Assembly: GCA_910578185.1 (NCBI GenBank)
Contig: CAJTPN010000019.1
Coordinates: 1-60,690, forward strand
Reading direction: 5' to 3'
Length of the DNA: 60,690 bases
From: an uncultured Acetatifactor sp.
GTDB taxonomy: Bacteria; Bacillota; Clostridia; Lachnospirales; Lachnospiraceae
A model generated the notes under the pieces. The model had not been told where the DNA came from. It searched no databases and saw only the letters and a list, made by a program, of their open reading frames with translations. A program made the position numbers and the translations under genes. Numbering within the stretch: position 1 is the first letter of the stretch; every line of letters starts with the position of its first letter. Positions 50,594-60,152 of this stretch are shown here, piece by piece.

Positions 50594-52562
50594 TGGTTTG
50601 AGGCTGCCCTTCCTGTCTGTTTCGTCTATCATATCTGTTTTTATTGTCATGTCGATTTCTTCCGCCCTGATAGCCATTATATTCCTGGTAGTAACGGTTG
50701 CCATTCTGGTAATGCCTTCCGTCCTGACGATTTCCTCCGTTCTGGCGGTTTCTGTTTTCTGACTGGCGCCTGCCCTCCTGACGACTTCCACCGTTTCGGT
50801 AGTCCCGACCTTCCTGGCGGAAACCTCCATTTCGAAACTCCCTGCCTTCCTTGTGTGGATTTCCGTTTCTGAAATCACGCCCCTCCTGATTGGATTCTCC
50901 ATGTTTAAAGTCATGACCCTCCTGGCGGGATTCTCCTTCCCTGATGCTTCGGCTCTCCTGGCGGGATTCTACATTTCCCAAGTCTCGGCTCTCCTGGCGG
51001 GATTCTACATTTCCCAAGTCATGACTCTCCTGGCAAGATTCTCCTTCCCTGATGCTTCGGCTCTCCTGGCGGGATTCTACGTTTCCGAAGTCATGACTTT
51101 CCTGGCAAGATTCTCCTTCCCTGATGCTTCGGTTCTCCTGGCGGGATTCTACGTTTCCGAAGTCTCGACTCTCCTGGCGGGATTCTCCTTCCCTGATGCT
51201 TCGACTCTCCTGGCGGGATTCTACGTTTCCGAAGTCTCGGCTCCGCTGATAGGATTCTCCCTTCTTGATTTCACGCCTGTCTTGACGAGATTCCAGGTTT
51301 CTGGAATCACAGCCCTCTTGACTGGATTCTCCTTCCTTATATTCACGGCTTTCCCGATGGCTTCCTCCGTTCTTAAAATCACGTTCCTCCCGGTGTGATC
51401 CCCCATTCCTGAAATCCCGATTTTCAGAACCATTGCCTCCATTTTGACGGGTTCTACCTTCCTGACGATTTCTATTGTCCGAATGATTTTTATTCTGTCG
51501 CTTTTTATAACCCTGATGCAGACCGCCTCCTTGATCTGACGTTTCGTCCGTCTGACTCGTCTGTTTCTCGGCATTCTGACGGTTATTTTGATAATTTCGT
51601 TTCTCCTGACGGTTCCTGCCGCCCAAACGCTGCGTCCCTTCCGCTTCTGCCATTCCACTTTCCTGAAGTTCCTGCTGTTCCTCTTCCTCCAGCCGCTCCA
51701 GTTCCTGTAGTTCCTCCTTAGAGAGCTCCACTTTTTCCTTCCTGCCATGCTTACGCTTAAATTGCAGCTGCTCCACGGAATATTCCTTGATCTCTTTCTC
51801 GTCCCCTACATCCACTACCACTTTTACCAACTGACGCAGCACATTAACGCTCTGCACCTCACCTTTAAGCCCATCCGCCGTAGTAACATAGTCTCCAATA
51901 TTAGGCAGCCTCCTGTTCAGCTCCTCATAGGTTTCTTCCTCATTTTTCAGACAGCACATCAGCCTCCCGCACACTCCTGATATTTTTGCAGGATTCAGAG
52001 AAAGATTTTGTTCCTTTGCCATTTTAATGGAAACCGGTATAAAATCCGACAAATAGCTGTGACAGCAAAGCGAACGTCCACAGATGCCAATCCCACCCAC
52101 AATCTTCGTCTCATCTCTGACACCAATCTGACGCAGCTCTATCCTGGTCTTAAACACACTTGCCAGGTCCTTTACCAATTCACGAAAATCAATGCGTCCG
52201 TCAGCCGTAAAGTAAAAAAGTACCTTATTATTATCAAAAGTATACTCTGCATCAATCAGTTTCATTTCCAGCTCATGCTTCCTGATTTTCTCCAGGCAAA
52301 TCTGAAAAGCTTCCTTCTCTTTTACTTTATTGGCAGCCTCCTGTTCCTTATCGCGTTCATTGGCAATGCGCAGCACAGGCTTAAGCGGTTGGACAATCCT
52401 GTCCTCCTCCACTTCCGTAATGCCCGTAACCACTGTGCCAAATTCAATTCCCCGAGCCGTCTCCACAATCACGTGGGCGCCCCGTTTAATATCAAAATGC
52501 AACGGGTCAAAAAAATAGATCTTACCCGCCGTCCGAAATCTTACGCCAATAATCCTAACCAT
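50568..52562 (-). CDS. ricT: RicT/YaaT PSP1-domain protein with long repetitive tail
   Basis: A 664-residue member of the RicT (YaaT) family, a partner of RicA/RicF and RNase Y in mRNA maturation, biofilm and sporulation control. The N-terminal 275 residues are the conserved PSP1 domain with the Fe-S cysteines: ICGRSLCCHSYLSDF and CGRLMCCLKNEEETYEEL. Typical members end near 270-300 residues. Here the rest (about 370 residues) is a low-complexity tail rich in R, Q, E, N, G and S, with about twenty 12-residue units such as ESRQESRSIREG and ESRQESRDFGNV. It is likely disordered and RNA-binding; that is inference. Confidence 0.93.
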   Translation of the reverse strand: MVRIIGVRFRTAGKIYFFDPLHFDIKRGAHVIVETARGIEFGTVVTGITEVEEDRIVQPLKPVLRIANERDKEQEAANKVKEKEAFQICLEKIRKHELEMKLIDAEYTFDNNKVLFYFTADGRIDFRELVKDLASVFKTRIELRQIGVRDETKIVGGIGICGRSLCCHSYLSDFIPVSIKMAKEQNLSLNPAKISGVCGRLMCCLKNEEETYEELNRRLPNIGDYVTTADGLKGEVQSVNVLRQLVKVVVDVGDEKEIKEYSVEQLQFKRKHGRKEKVELSKEELQELERLEEEEQQELQESGMAEAEGTQRLGGRNRQEKRNYQNNRQNAEKQTSQTDETSDQGGGLHQGYKKRQNKNHSDNRNRQEGRTRQNGGNGSENRDFRNGGSHREERDFKNGGSHRESREYKEGESSQEGCDSRNLESRQDRREIKKGESYQRSRDFGNVESRQESRSIREGESRQESRDFGNVESRQENRSIREGESCQESHDFGNVESRQESRSIREGESCQESHDLGNVESRQESRDLGNVESRQESRSIREGESRQEGHDFKHGESNQEGRDFRNGNPHKEGREFRNGGFRQEGRDYRNGGSRQEGRRQSENRNRQNGGNRQDGRHYQNGNRYYQEYNGYQGGRNRHDNKNRYDRRNRQEGQPQTNGDRIEGE
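50770..51440 (-). repeat. 36-base tandem repeats in ricT
   Basis: Direct repeats of 36 bases (12 codons) in the ricT tail. Adjacent units alternate between ESRQESR-SIREG and ESRQESR-DFGNV forms, giving a 72-base higher period in the best part (50940-51240). Units at the ends are more diverged, as expected for expansion from the middle. Unit count may vary between strains. Confidence 0.85.
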
Positions 52563-52692
52563 CTATCTACCTCACAATATATTCAGCTGACATGCAGCCT
52601 TTTGCCTGATCTTAACTTCATACAAATACAATCAGCATTATTTTAACATAATTTTGTCCAAAAAACCATAGTTAATATTGGAATCTGTCTCC

Positions 52693-53685
52693 CTAACTGT
52701 TCTCCTGAATCGTCAGCATCAAAAGTTCCATGACCAGCTCAAAATTCACATTGGCGTCCAGACGCTTCTTCGCCGTATCCAATGCCTTTATAATGCTTTC
52801 GATTCCCTCATAGCTGCTGCGTTGTGCCGTCCGGCGCAGCGCTTGTATCTCCTCGCGAAATATCAGATGATTCACATCATTGGTTGCCTTAAAAAGCAGT
52901 GCATCTCTGTACCAGATCGCACAGATATCCAGATAGTCGTTTATTTCAAGCTTGTACTCCGTTATCTTTTTCACTGCCGCAATGATTTCATTCAGTTCCA
53001 TATCCTGTATGTACTTTAACAGTGATAACGCCTCTGACTTTACGTTCTCAAAGTCCTCACTGGACGCCAGCGCCTTTGCCCTTCCAATATTTCCCCGGGC
53101 GAATGCGGCGCAGACTTCCGCTTTATAATCCGGTATCTGAAGCTGGCCGCAGAGATATTCTTTCACCAGCTCATCCGCCACCGGCTTCATGTGCAGCATC
53201 ACGCACCGGCTCATTATAGTGGGAAGCAACGTATTCACATTGGAAGTAAGCAAAATGATAACCGCATACTCCGGCGGCTCTTCCAACGTTTTCAGCAACG
53301 CATTTTGCGCCTGCACCGTCATCTTCTCCGCCTCTCCTATCAAATATACCTTGCGGGGAGCACTGTATGGCTTGATAGCCACATCCCCGTTTACCTGTCT
53401 GCGGATATCGTCCACGCTGATTGTATTGGGTTTCTCATGCGTCACGTAAATAATATCAGGGTGATTGCCGGACAATGCCTGTTTACAAGAGCGGCATTCC
53501 TGACAGGGATCCATCTGGCCCTGTTCACATTGCAGCGCCATGGCAAACACTTTGGCGATAAATTCCTTTCCGGAGGATTTTTCCCCATTGATAATATATG
53601 CATGGGACACCTTGCCTGTGGCCAACGCATTTCGCAAATGTTCTTTGATCTGTTCCTGTCCGATAATATCCTGAAATCCCGCCAT
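52693..53685 (-). CDS. holB: DNA polymerase III delta' subunit
   Basis: 330 residues: clamp-loader delta' of the replicase. Visible are the AAA+ features: Walker-A-like NGEKSSGKEF, a Zn-binding CQECRSCKQALSGNHPD, VYLIGEAEKMTVQAQNALLK (Walker B region), EEPPEYAVIILLTSN and SRCVMLHM. It follows yaaR and precedes ricT, as in Bacillus and other Firmicutes. The gap to ricT is 130 bases. Confidence 0.94.
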   Translation of the reverse strand: MAGFQDIIGQEQIKEHLRNALATGKVSHAYIINGEKSSGKEFIAKVFAMALQCEQGQMDPCQECRSCKQALSGNHPDIIYVTHEKPNTISVDDIRRQVNGDVAIKPYSAPRKVYLIGEAEKMTVQAQNALLKTLEEPPEYAVIILLTSNVNTLLPTIMSRCVMLHMKPVADELVKEYLCGQLQIPDYKAEVCAAFARGNIGRAKALASSEDFENVKSEALSLLKYIQDMELNEIIAAVKKITEYKLEINDYLDICAIWYRDALLFKATNDVNHLIFREEIQALRRTAQRSSYEGIESIIKALDTAKKRLDANVNFELVMELLMLTIQENS

Positions 53686-53791
53686 AATTTACAGCCCCCT
53701 TTATCCTTTCCGCGTATAACTTCTCTCTTGTTTCCAAACCGCAATACACGCACACGGTTCCTGCTTTGGCAGCATATCGTATCAGTGTCCT

Positions 53792-54238
53792 TCAGGTGAA
53801 TATATCCAGCAATAATCCCCTGATCTCCCCAATCTTGCTCAAAATAGCCAGATGATCCTGCTCATCCTTCATCAGTTCCTGTGCCAGCTGATCCATGTTT
53901 TCGTCAATCAGCCGTATGATACCATATACCCTGTGGCGCCCTCTTCTGTCCAGAAAGTTCTCTCTGGTAAAAGTATGGGATCGCGTCACCACCTCATTTA
54001 AAAACTGTTTCACCAGCCCCCGGTACCTGCGCATATCTTTTACATCCCGATGTTTGGCAAGTTTCTGCCCCTGCATGGTGATGTCTTCCATCAGTGTCTG
54101 TAATCTCGCCTGTAATTCTGACTCCTCAATATGACTGGCAAGCATAAACTTAAAACTGCCGTCAGTGGTCTGCGCCTGTTGTGTCTGTTCTATCTGGGCC
54201 GGTTCTGGCTGCCCAACCTGACCTATTTTAATTGGCAT
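53792..54238 (-). CDS. yaaR: YaaR family (DUF327) protein
   Basis: 148 residues of the DUF327/YaaR family (TRSHTFTRENFLDRRGRHRV, then IIRLIDENMDQLAQELM). The function is unproven, although the conserved position next to holB suggests a role with the replisome or DNA. The ATG at 54238 is seven bases after GGGGG; an ATG two codons up lies too close. Confidence 0.9.
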   Translation of the reverse strand: MPIKIGQVGQPEPAQIEQTQQAQTTDGSFKFMLASHIEESELQARLQTLMEDITMQGQKLAKHRDVKDMRRYRGLVKQFLNEVVTRSHTFTRENFLDRRGRHRVYGIIRLIDENMDQLAQELMKDEQDHLAILSKIGEIRGLLLDIFT

Positions 54239-54244
54239 ATCCAT

Positions 54245-54588
54245 ACCCCCTTGTGTTCTTCCTCAATTCCTGACACCTTCCATACCTTACGCACTGCTTT
54301 TCGCTTTTCATCCCTGAGCAGCTTCAAAACTCCGGTTTATTTTCTCCACCAATGCGCCAAGTCAACACAGATGATCTTGTGCTGTGCATAAGGCCCGCCA
54401 GAGGTTGTCTTAGGCAGTTGACAAATGCCGCGAGAGTCAATACCAGGGGCCAAAAGACACCTTCCGTTTTGCTGCGATGCAAGATAAATGCCCCCTCAGC
54501 TTGCTGCGGGTAAATTGACTTTCCTGTTGTTAGCATTTCAGCAGCAATACGACTCCGCTCTTCCCGCATAATTCAGAACCTCAAGGCC
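54245..54588. other. Gene-poor region between pyk and yaaR
   Basis: 344 bases. A minus-strand frame of 81 codons (54569-54324; begins MREERSRIAAEMLTTGKSIY) starts 20 bases after the pyk stop with GAGG nine bases upstream. It resembles no family and has a weak hydrophobic stretch, so it stays doubtful. The yaaR promoter should be here; none is clear. Confidence 0.3.
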
Positions 54589-56004
54589 TTATACAACCTC
54601 CACCACATGCAGCATATTGGTAGTGCCCGCAATGCCCAAGGGAACTCCCGCCGTAATCACCACGATATCCCCTGCTTTCACATAGCCCGCATTTTTTGCC
54701 TCAGATACGGCAGCGCCAAAAAGTTCCTCCGCCTTATCTTCTTGTTTTAACCGCAGCGGTTCAACCCCCCACAGCAAATTTAACTGCCTGCAAACTTCTT
54801 CTCTGACAGTGCAGCCTATGATGGAACACTGTGGCTTAAATCTTGCAATGGCTTCCGCAGTGTATCCTGACATGGTCACCGTGATAATAGCCGCCGCATT
54901 CAAATCCATTGCAGCCGTACAGGTAGCGCAGGCAATCGCCTTAGTGATATCCCCTTCTTCTCCGTGCTCAATACGTCTCATTCTGGAACGATAGTCAATA
55001 TCTTTTTCGGCACATTCCGCAATTTTCGCCATGGTTTTCACTGCATCCACAGGATATTTTCCCGCTGCACTCTCTCCCGACAACATGATCGCCGTAGTTC
55101 CGTCGTATATAGCGTTGGCAATATCCGTTGCCTCTGCCCGGGTAGGCCTTGGATTGCGAATCATGGACTCCAGCATCTGTGTTGCTGTAATTACATGTTT
55201 GCCCTGGGCATTTGCCAGCTTGATCATCTTCTTTTGCAGGATGGGAACTTCCTCCATGGGAATTTCCACCCCCATGTCTCCCCTGGCTACCATAATGCCG
55301 TCAGAAACTTCTAAAATTTCTTCCAGATTCTGAATACCCTGCATATTCTCAATTTTAGAAATTATTTTCATATCGCTGTTATGTTCCCGCAAAATCTTGC
55401 GTATTTCCATTACATCTTCCTTGCAGCGCACGAAGGAAGCTGCCAGAAAATCATACTTCAACTCAATGCCAAACAAAATATCTTCCCTGTCCGTCTCACT
55501 GATGTAGGGCATTGACAAAATAGCTCCCGGCACGTTTACTCCTTTATGGTTGGACACTCTGCCCCCATTTATCACATGACAAACAATTTCTTCCCCACGG
55601 ATCTCCTCAACTGTCATTTCAATCAATCCGTCATCTATTAAAATCGTTGTTCCTACACTGATATCATTTTTTAGTTCCTTGTATGAAATAGCTGCCTTTT
55701 CAGCCGTGCCAAGCATTTCCTCCGTAGTCAATATAAACTGTTGTCCTGAAATCAGCTCCGCACTGCCTCCCTGAAAGTCCCGCAAACGGATTTCAGGCCC
55801 CTTTGTATCCAGCAGGGTCGCCACAGGAAGTCCCAATTCGTTGCGAACCTGCAAAACTCTCTGGAATTTTTCCTTCTGTTCCTCATGGGTGCCATGTGAA
55901 AAATTAAACCTTGCCACATTCATCCCTGCCAGCATCAATCCCCGAAGGGTTTCTACACTCTCGCTTGCCGGTCCTATCGTACATATAATCTTTGTTTTTC
56001 TCAT
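54589..56004 (-). CDS. pyk: Pyruvate kinase
   Basis: 471 residues. Converts phosphoenolpyruvate and ADP to pyruvate and ATP. Signature regions: KIICTIGPASESVETL, MNVARFNFSHGTHEEQ, TLLDTKGPEIRLRDF, ISKIENMQGIQNL, VARGDMGVEIPMEEVP and the active-site TATQMLESMIRNPRPTRAEA. The C-terminal domain (about 340-471) is the normal allosteric domain. It lacks the extra PEP-utiliser domain found in some Bacilli. It has its own promoter and is inserted in the yaaO-holB neighbourhood. Confidence 0.97.
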   Translation of the reverse strand: MRKTKIICTIGPASESVETLRGLMLAGMNVARFNFSHGTHEEQKEKFQRVLQVRNELGLPVATLLDTKGPEIRLRDFQGGSAELISGQQFILTTEEMLGTAEKAAISYKELKNDISVGTTILIDDGLIEMTVEEIRGEEIVCHVINGGRVSNHKGVNVPGAILSMPYISETDREDILFGIELKYDFLAASFVRCKEDVMEIRKILREHNSDMKIISKIENMQGIQNLEEILEVSDGIMVARGDMGVEIPMEEVPILQKKMIKLANAQGKHVITATQMLESMIRNPRPTRAEATDIANAIYDGTTAIMLSGESAAGKYPVDAVKTMAKIAECAEKDIDYRSRMRRIEHGEEGDITKAIACATCTAAMDLNAAAIITVTMSGYTAEAIARFKPQCSIIGCTVREEVCRQLNLLWGVEPLRLKQEDKAEELFGAAVSEAKNAGYVKAGDIVVITAGVPLGIAGTTNMLHVVEVV

Positions 56005-56051
56005 TTTATAATCCTCTCTTCCACTATGTTTTTATCTCTTCAATATTATAT

Positions 56052-56080
56052 ATTATAACAATCTTAAATCCCTATGTGAA
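56052..56080 (-). promoter_or_regulatory. Promoter of pyk
   Basis: On the minus strand TTCACA (56075-56080), a 17-base spacer and TATAAT (56052-56057). Confidence 0.72.
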
Positions 56081-56097
56081 TGGCATTGTCATGATTT

Positions 56098-57549
56098 TCA
56101 TACAATCTCCATTGCCCCCTGCTGATTAACAAGAACCTGTAGAAAAATCCCCTTCTCTCCTTCCAATTCTATCCCCTGCACCGTCAGGCCCTGTTCCACG
56201 CTCTTGCGGATCGTTCTGCACATGGGTTCCGTAATCCGCTCTCCGGGCACCAACAGTGGTACCCCCGGAGGATATCTGTTTACAAATTCCCCCACATACC
56301 TGCCAACACTCTCCTCCAACGCTACTCTTTCCGTGGTACGGTCCCATGCGGCCGCCAAAGGGAGCACATCCTTCTCCGCCTCCAAGGCTTCCCACGTCTC
56401 CAATGCCCTCTCATGATACTCACTGGAGCATTGTTTCGCCATATCCCCATCAATTTCCAACAATGCCTCCGTCATACGCCTATAAGCTTCCTCCCCATCA
56501 TTGACGGTAAACATTGCCAAAACAAAACTTACGGACGCCATCTCCGTCTGCAAATGATATTTTTGCAGCAATAAATCATACAACCATTTTCCTGAGTATT
56601 CCGTATCCTTCACAGAGATCAGAAGCTTTCCCACATCCTGTCTTACGCCGTCCTCCGGAAGAAACTTCAGCCGCCTGCATTTTGATAACGCCCCCATCAT
56701 GCGTTTATAATATACTCTAAAAAGAAAGAACTTCTCCACGCCTTCCCGTTTTACAAATTGCAGCCCATTGTCAATGCTTGCCATCAATAAATAGGATGGG
56801 CTGCTGGATTGATAAATATGCAGAAAGCGCTTCAGTCGCCCTCGGTCCACCAGAGAACCGCTTACGTGAATCAACGCTGTCTGCGTCAACGCAGGAAGGG
56901 TCTTGTGAACACTGTGAATCACAAGATCTGCCCCCAACTGGCAGCTATTTGGCGCGAAACCTTCTGCCAGTCCCAGGTGCGCTCCATGCGCCTCGTCAAC
57001 AATCAGCGGAATGCCTTTTTCATGTACAATATCTGCAATCTTACAAATATCCGCAATTCTACCCTCATAAGTGGGAGAAACAATCAAAACGGCGCCGATA
57101 CTCGCTTCCGTTTCCAAAGCTCTGCGAACCTGCCAGGGCGTAACTGCATCAAAAATATCATACTCTGTCAAATAGGGCGGATATAGATAAGTGATTGCCA
57201 GATTTCTCAGGTATGCAGCATGATATACTGATCTATGGCAGTTCCGCGCCATCAGAATGTGTCCTCCAACGGGCAGCACCGCGCTGACAGCGCTCAAAAG
57301 TCCACAGGTACTGCCGTTGACAAGGTAAAAGCTTTCCTGGGCGCCATAGAGTCTTGCCGCTTCTTTTTGCAGCTCAAGCAATATCCCCTCCGGCTGATGC
57401 AAATTGTCAAATCCTTCAATCTCTGTAATGTCATTTTCATACATGGTCCCAGACAGTGCTCCGCAACTGCGGCGTTTATGTCCCGGCATATGATATGGAT
57501 AGGTATCTCCTGCGGCATATTCCCGCAGTTTCTCAAATAAATGCTCCAA
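56098..57549 (-). CDS. Orn/Lys/Arg decarboxylase-family PLP enzyme (YaaO type)
   Basis: A 483-residue fold-type I PLP enzyme. The Lys for PLP is in HSVHKTLPALTQTALI, with GSTCGLLSAVSAVLP and VDEAHGAHLGLAE upstream. The N-terminal YPYHMPGHKR is characteristic of the lysine/ornithine/arginine decarboxylase-like group (YaaO/SpeA). The amino acid substrate cannot be told. The gene starts one base after the HD-protein stop, and the place next to holB/yaaR mirrors yaaO in Bacillus. Confidence 0.88.
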   Translation of the reverse strand: MEHLFEKLREYAAGDTYPYHMPGHKRRSCGALSGTMYENDITEIEGFDNLHQPEGILLELQKEAARLYGAQESFYLVNGSTCGLLSAVSAVLPVGGHILMARNCHRSVYHAAYLRNLAITYLYPPYLTEYDIFDAVTPWQVRRALETEASIGAVLIVSPTYEGRIADICKIADIVHEKGIPLIVDEAHGAHLGLAEGFAPNSCQLGADLVIHSVHKTLPALTQTALIHVSGSLVDRGRLKRFLHIYQSSSPSYLLMASIDNGLQFVKREGVEKFFLFRVYYKRMMGALSKCRRLKFLPEDGVRQDVGKLLISVKDTEYSGKWLYDLLLQKYHLQTEMASVSFVLAMFTVNDGEEAYRRMTEALLEIDGDMAKQCSSEYHERALETWEALEAEKDVLPLAAAWDRTTERVALEESVGRYVGEFVNRYPPGVPLLVPGERITEPMCRTIRKSVEQGLTVQGIELEGEKGIFLQVLVNQQGAMEIV

Positions 57550-57550
57550 C

Positions 57551-58093
57551 TCAGTTTTCCCTTAACTTTTCAAGTATAGCGCCCCGTCCCTTATACAGCC
57601 GCAATGTTTCCAAAAGAGAACACCATTTATCCGCTGTGGTCACGATCCAAGCCTCCCGGTACTTGGGCGGCACCACTGTCAAGGGCCACATATGTCTTTG
57701 AATAATATTCTTTTCCCGCTCAGTGAGCACATATTCCTTAGAGGCATTGTACAGTGCCTTCCCCGGATGAAAAAAACCATGCAGCCTGTGTGGATTCACC
57801 TCATCCGGTATATGCCAGTCATACAAAAAATAGTCGTGAAGCAACGCCCCTCTGATCAATTCCCTCCGATTACAGGGAATATGCAGCTTATCAGATATTA
57901 TTATACTATATCTTGCCACATTCATCACATGAGCGTTTACAGTCACATTTCCATGCTGAATATATTCTTTCATCCGCCAAAAATTCCTGGAACCTAAAAT
58001 ATCTTCGGCGTCTCTTTTAATTTCCCTGTGTATTTTGCGATACCGCTCCAACTTCCTTTTCCATTTTCTGGCCTGTGATGCTGTTCGTTGCAT
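57551..58093 (-). CDS. HD-domain phosphohydrolase-like protein
   Basis: A 180-residue protein with an HD metal-dependent phosphohydrolase domain: HVMNVARYS (first His), RGALLHDYFLYDW (the HD pair), and HMWPLTVVPPKYREAWIVTTADKW with the final Asp. It probably acts on nucleotides or a phosphorylated signal. Coupled to the decarboxylase-like gene by a one-base spacer. Starts with a basic stretch. GAGAGCAGAAGAGG precedes the ATG. Confidence 0.82.
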   Translation of the reverse strand: MQRTASQARKWKRKLERYRKIHREIKRDAEDILGSRNFWRMKEYIQHGNVTVNAHVMNVARYSIIISDKLHIPCNRRELIRGALLHDYFLYDWHIPDEVNPHRLHGFFHPGKALYNASKEYVLTEREKNIIQRHMWPLTVVPPKYREAWIVTTADKWCSLLETLRLYKGRGAILEKLREN

Positions 58094-58160
58094 AAAACCT
58101 CTTCTGCTCTCCTTTCTCTTCCCGTTTTCTTACGGTTCTCTTCAACTGCAATTACACTGC

Positions 58161-60152
58161 TTATTCCTCATCCCACTCATCTCCCTGATCATCCTCCCAA
58201 TTATTATCATCTCCATTATCGTTCCAATCGTCTTCGCTGTCGTCCCATCCGTCATCTTCCCAATCCTCATTCGACTCTTCGCCACCTTCTTCTTCCTCCT
58301 GACCTGCCAACGGATCAACCTCATAATAATAACAGATGACAGGGAAACCGGCAGATACATACTGGTAGATTTGAGCTGCCATATCAAGGGGTAGATTAAT
58401 ACAGCCATGGGAACCATCCGCAATATATATGCTTCCGCCAAATTCACTTCTCCAGGTGGCGTCATGCATCCCATAATTTCCATAAAAAGGCATCCAATAA
58501 TTCACAGGTGTTTGATAACCCGCTCCTCGCAGGACTGCATTGGTAGTCTTATATGACAGCCCAAATACCCCCGGCGGCGTCACACAGTCCGGCGTTGAAC
58601 TCATGCTGCCGGACACAAAATCCGTTTCCAGTACGACGGAACCATTCTTATATAAATATAAGTGCTGATGGGTCAGATCCGCTTCCACATAAGAATTTCC
58701 AATATCACTCATTCCTTTTTTCTTTGCAGTACTATTATACACTGGCTCTCTTTTTATTACACTGCCCTGATAGATAAGTCCGATCAGTTCTTCTGTCTCT
58801 GCAGCCACGTCTGTCTTCCAGCCATAATAGCCGCTTGGCAATAACAATTCAATTCCCAACGCCGTTACAAAATTTCTCCATTTACCATATGTATCATGTT
58901 CAGAGGCCTGCTTCTTCACAAACTGCGTCACTGCCTCCTCATCCAGCACAGGCCCACTGGGCCCCATGGAAATCCAATCTCTTAAAAGCTCATAATCCAA
59001 TTTTATCTCTGCGCCATTCCAATCATAGGAAATACTGGTTTCTAACCATTTATTAGCAGTATCTACGGCTTGATTTAAAGTGATATCCTCTCGCAGAACC
59101 GAGGCTGTCCTGTAACACTCTTTTCCTTCAAGCTCCAACACCGTCTCACGCTGCCTGACAGCATTATGGACAAGTCCAATCACTTTATCCACATCCAGCT
59201 CTGTCCCAACAGTTTCAGGAATTATCTCATAACGGTTATTTTCATGGGAATAAGGGCTGACATATGCATTCTCTGCTTTTAACATATTACCTTTCTGGCA
59301 GGCCTCCCAAGTCTTAACCACATCTTCCAGCATTTTCTCATTATATGATATTCCCTGCTCAAAGGTGTAGTCCGCATGATAATCAAAATATATCTGTATC
59401 CATTTAGCCGGCTCCTGCCAACTCATATATGTCCAAACAGCCTCCCTTGTGCCGGTAAAAACAAGTTCAATATCATCTGGTTTGATCTCTCCCAGCACTG
59501 CGCCCGAAGCACCTGTCTTATAATCCCGCCCTGTTACTTCCAGTATATAATGCTCCATCCAGGCGTCCAACATTGCAATGACCGGCTCTACCTCCATATT
59601 CCCACAATCCACTCCGTTGATGGTAGTATTGGGAAAAAAATGTGTTTGATAGTATACCGAAATCTCATAGTAACGATATCCTGCCGCTCCGCCCAGTCCC
59701 AATATGGTCAAAAGCAAAATACATAATATAATTCCTCTTAATTTGTGAGTGCTTTTTTTCTTTCTCCCAACGTCCTCACTGAAATTTTGCTCTACTGCCT
59801 CAGCCTTTCCCTCTGCGGTAGATTTCCCAATGTGATTCTCTCCTGAACCTGCATTAAACGGAATTTCCTTTGTACTTTTGTCAGTTCCCTCTAACTCTTT
59901 GTTATTTGGATTTTCTTTTTTCTTCTTCATTTTTTCCCTTGATTCTTTATCGCTTCCTGTAATCTCTTTTCCTTTTCTATCTAACCCCTTATCATTTTCT
60001 TTTGTCAATTTATCGCTTTTATCCCTTATTTCTCTATTACTTTGATTTGACTCTTTATCGCTTCCTTTTACCTCTTCATTCTTTGTACCTTTCTCTAAAT
60101 TTTCATTTGCCACCACCGAATTCAAAGATCCCCTCTTTTGTTTTTCTTTCAT
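58161..60152 (-). CDS. L,D-transpeptidase, membrane-anchored, with acidic tail
   Basis: 663 residues. Residues 1-135 are a charged cytoplasmic low-complexity region (K/E/N/S). One transmembrane helix (GIILCILLLTILGLGGAAGY) is at about 138-158. A PG-binding-like region of about 300 residues follows, then the YkuD catalytic domain with the active-site ADGSHGCINLPLD (Cys near residue 583). It makes 3-3 cross-links in peptidoglycan. The last 45 residues are very acidic with regular Trp (NEDWEDDGWDDSEDDWNDNG), of unknown role. The start at 60152 is seven bases after GGAG; the upstream reading frame contains another hydrophobic stretch but no ribosome site. Confidence 0.9.
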   Translation of the reverse strand: MKEKQKRGSLNSVVANENLEKGTKNEEVKGSDKESNQSNREIRDKSDKLTKENDKGLDRKGKEITGSDKESREKMKKKKENPNNKELEGTDKSTKEIPFNAGSGENHIGKSTAEGKAEAVEQNFSEDVGRKKKSTHKLRGIILCILLLTILGLGGAAGYRYYEISVYYQTHFFPNTTINGVDCGNMEVEPVIAMLDAWMEHYILEVTGRDYKTGASGAVLGEIKPDDIELVFTGTREAVWTYMSWQEPAKWIQIYFDYHADYTFEQGISYNEKMLEDVVKTWEACQKGNMLKAENAYVSPYSHENNRYEIIPETVGTELDVDKVIGLVHNAVRQRETVLELEGKECYRTASVLREDITLNQAVDTANKWLETSISYDWNGAEIKLDYELLRDWISMGPSGPVLDEEAVTQFVKKQASEHDTYGKWRNFVTALGIELLLPSGYYGWKTDVAAETEELIGLIYQGSVIKREPVYNSTAKKKGMSDIGNSYVEADLTHQHLYLYKNGSVVLETDFVSGSMSSTPDCVTPPGVFGLSYKTTNAVLRGAGYQTPVNYWMPFYGNYGMHDATWRSEFGGSIYIADGSHGCINLPLDMAAQIYQYVSAGFPVICYYYEVDPLAGQEEEEGGEESNEDWEDDGWDDSEDDWNDNGDDNNWEDDQGDEWDEE

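Noticed and set aside
50890..51300. CRISPR-like regularly spaced repeats
   Set aside because: Units are directly adjacent with no unique spacers and are in frame with ricT; no cas genes nearby.
50853..51398. Long plus-strand open frame of periodic sequence (LLAGFY..SEV repeats)
   Set aside because: It is the antisense of the ricT repeat tail; the 36-base period keeps several frames open. No ribosome site or domain.
54324..54569. 81-codon minus-strand frame after pyk
   Set aside because: Has a weak GAGG site but no recognisable family or conserved look; kept only as a remark in the gap entry.
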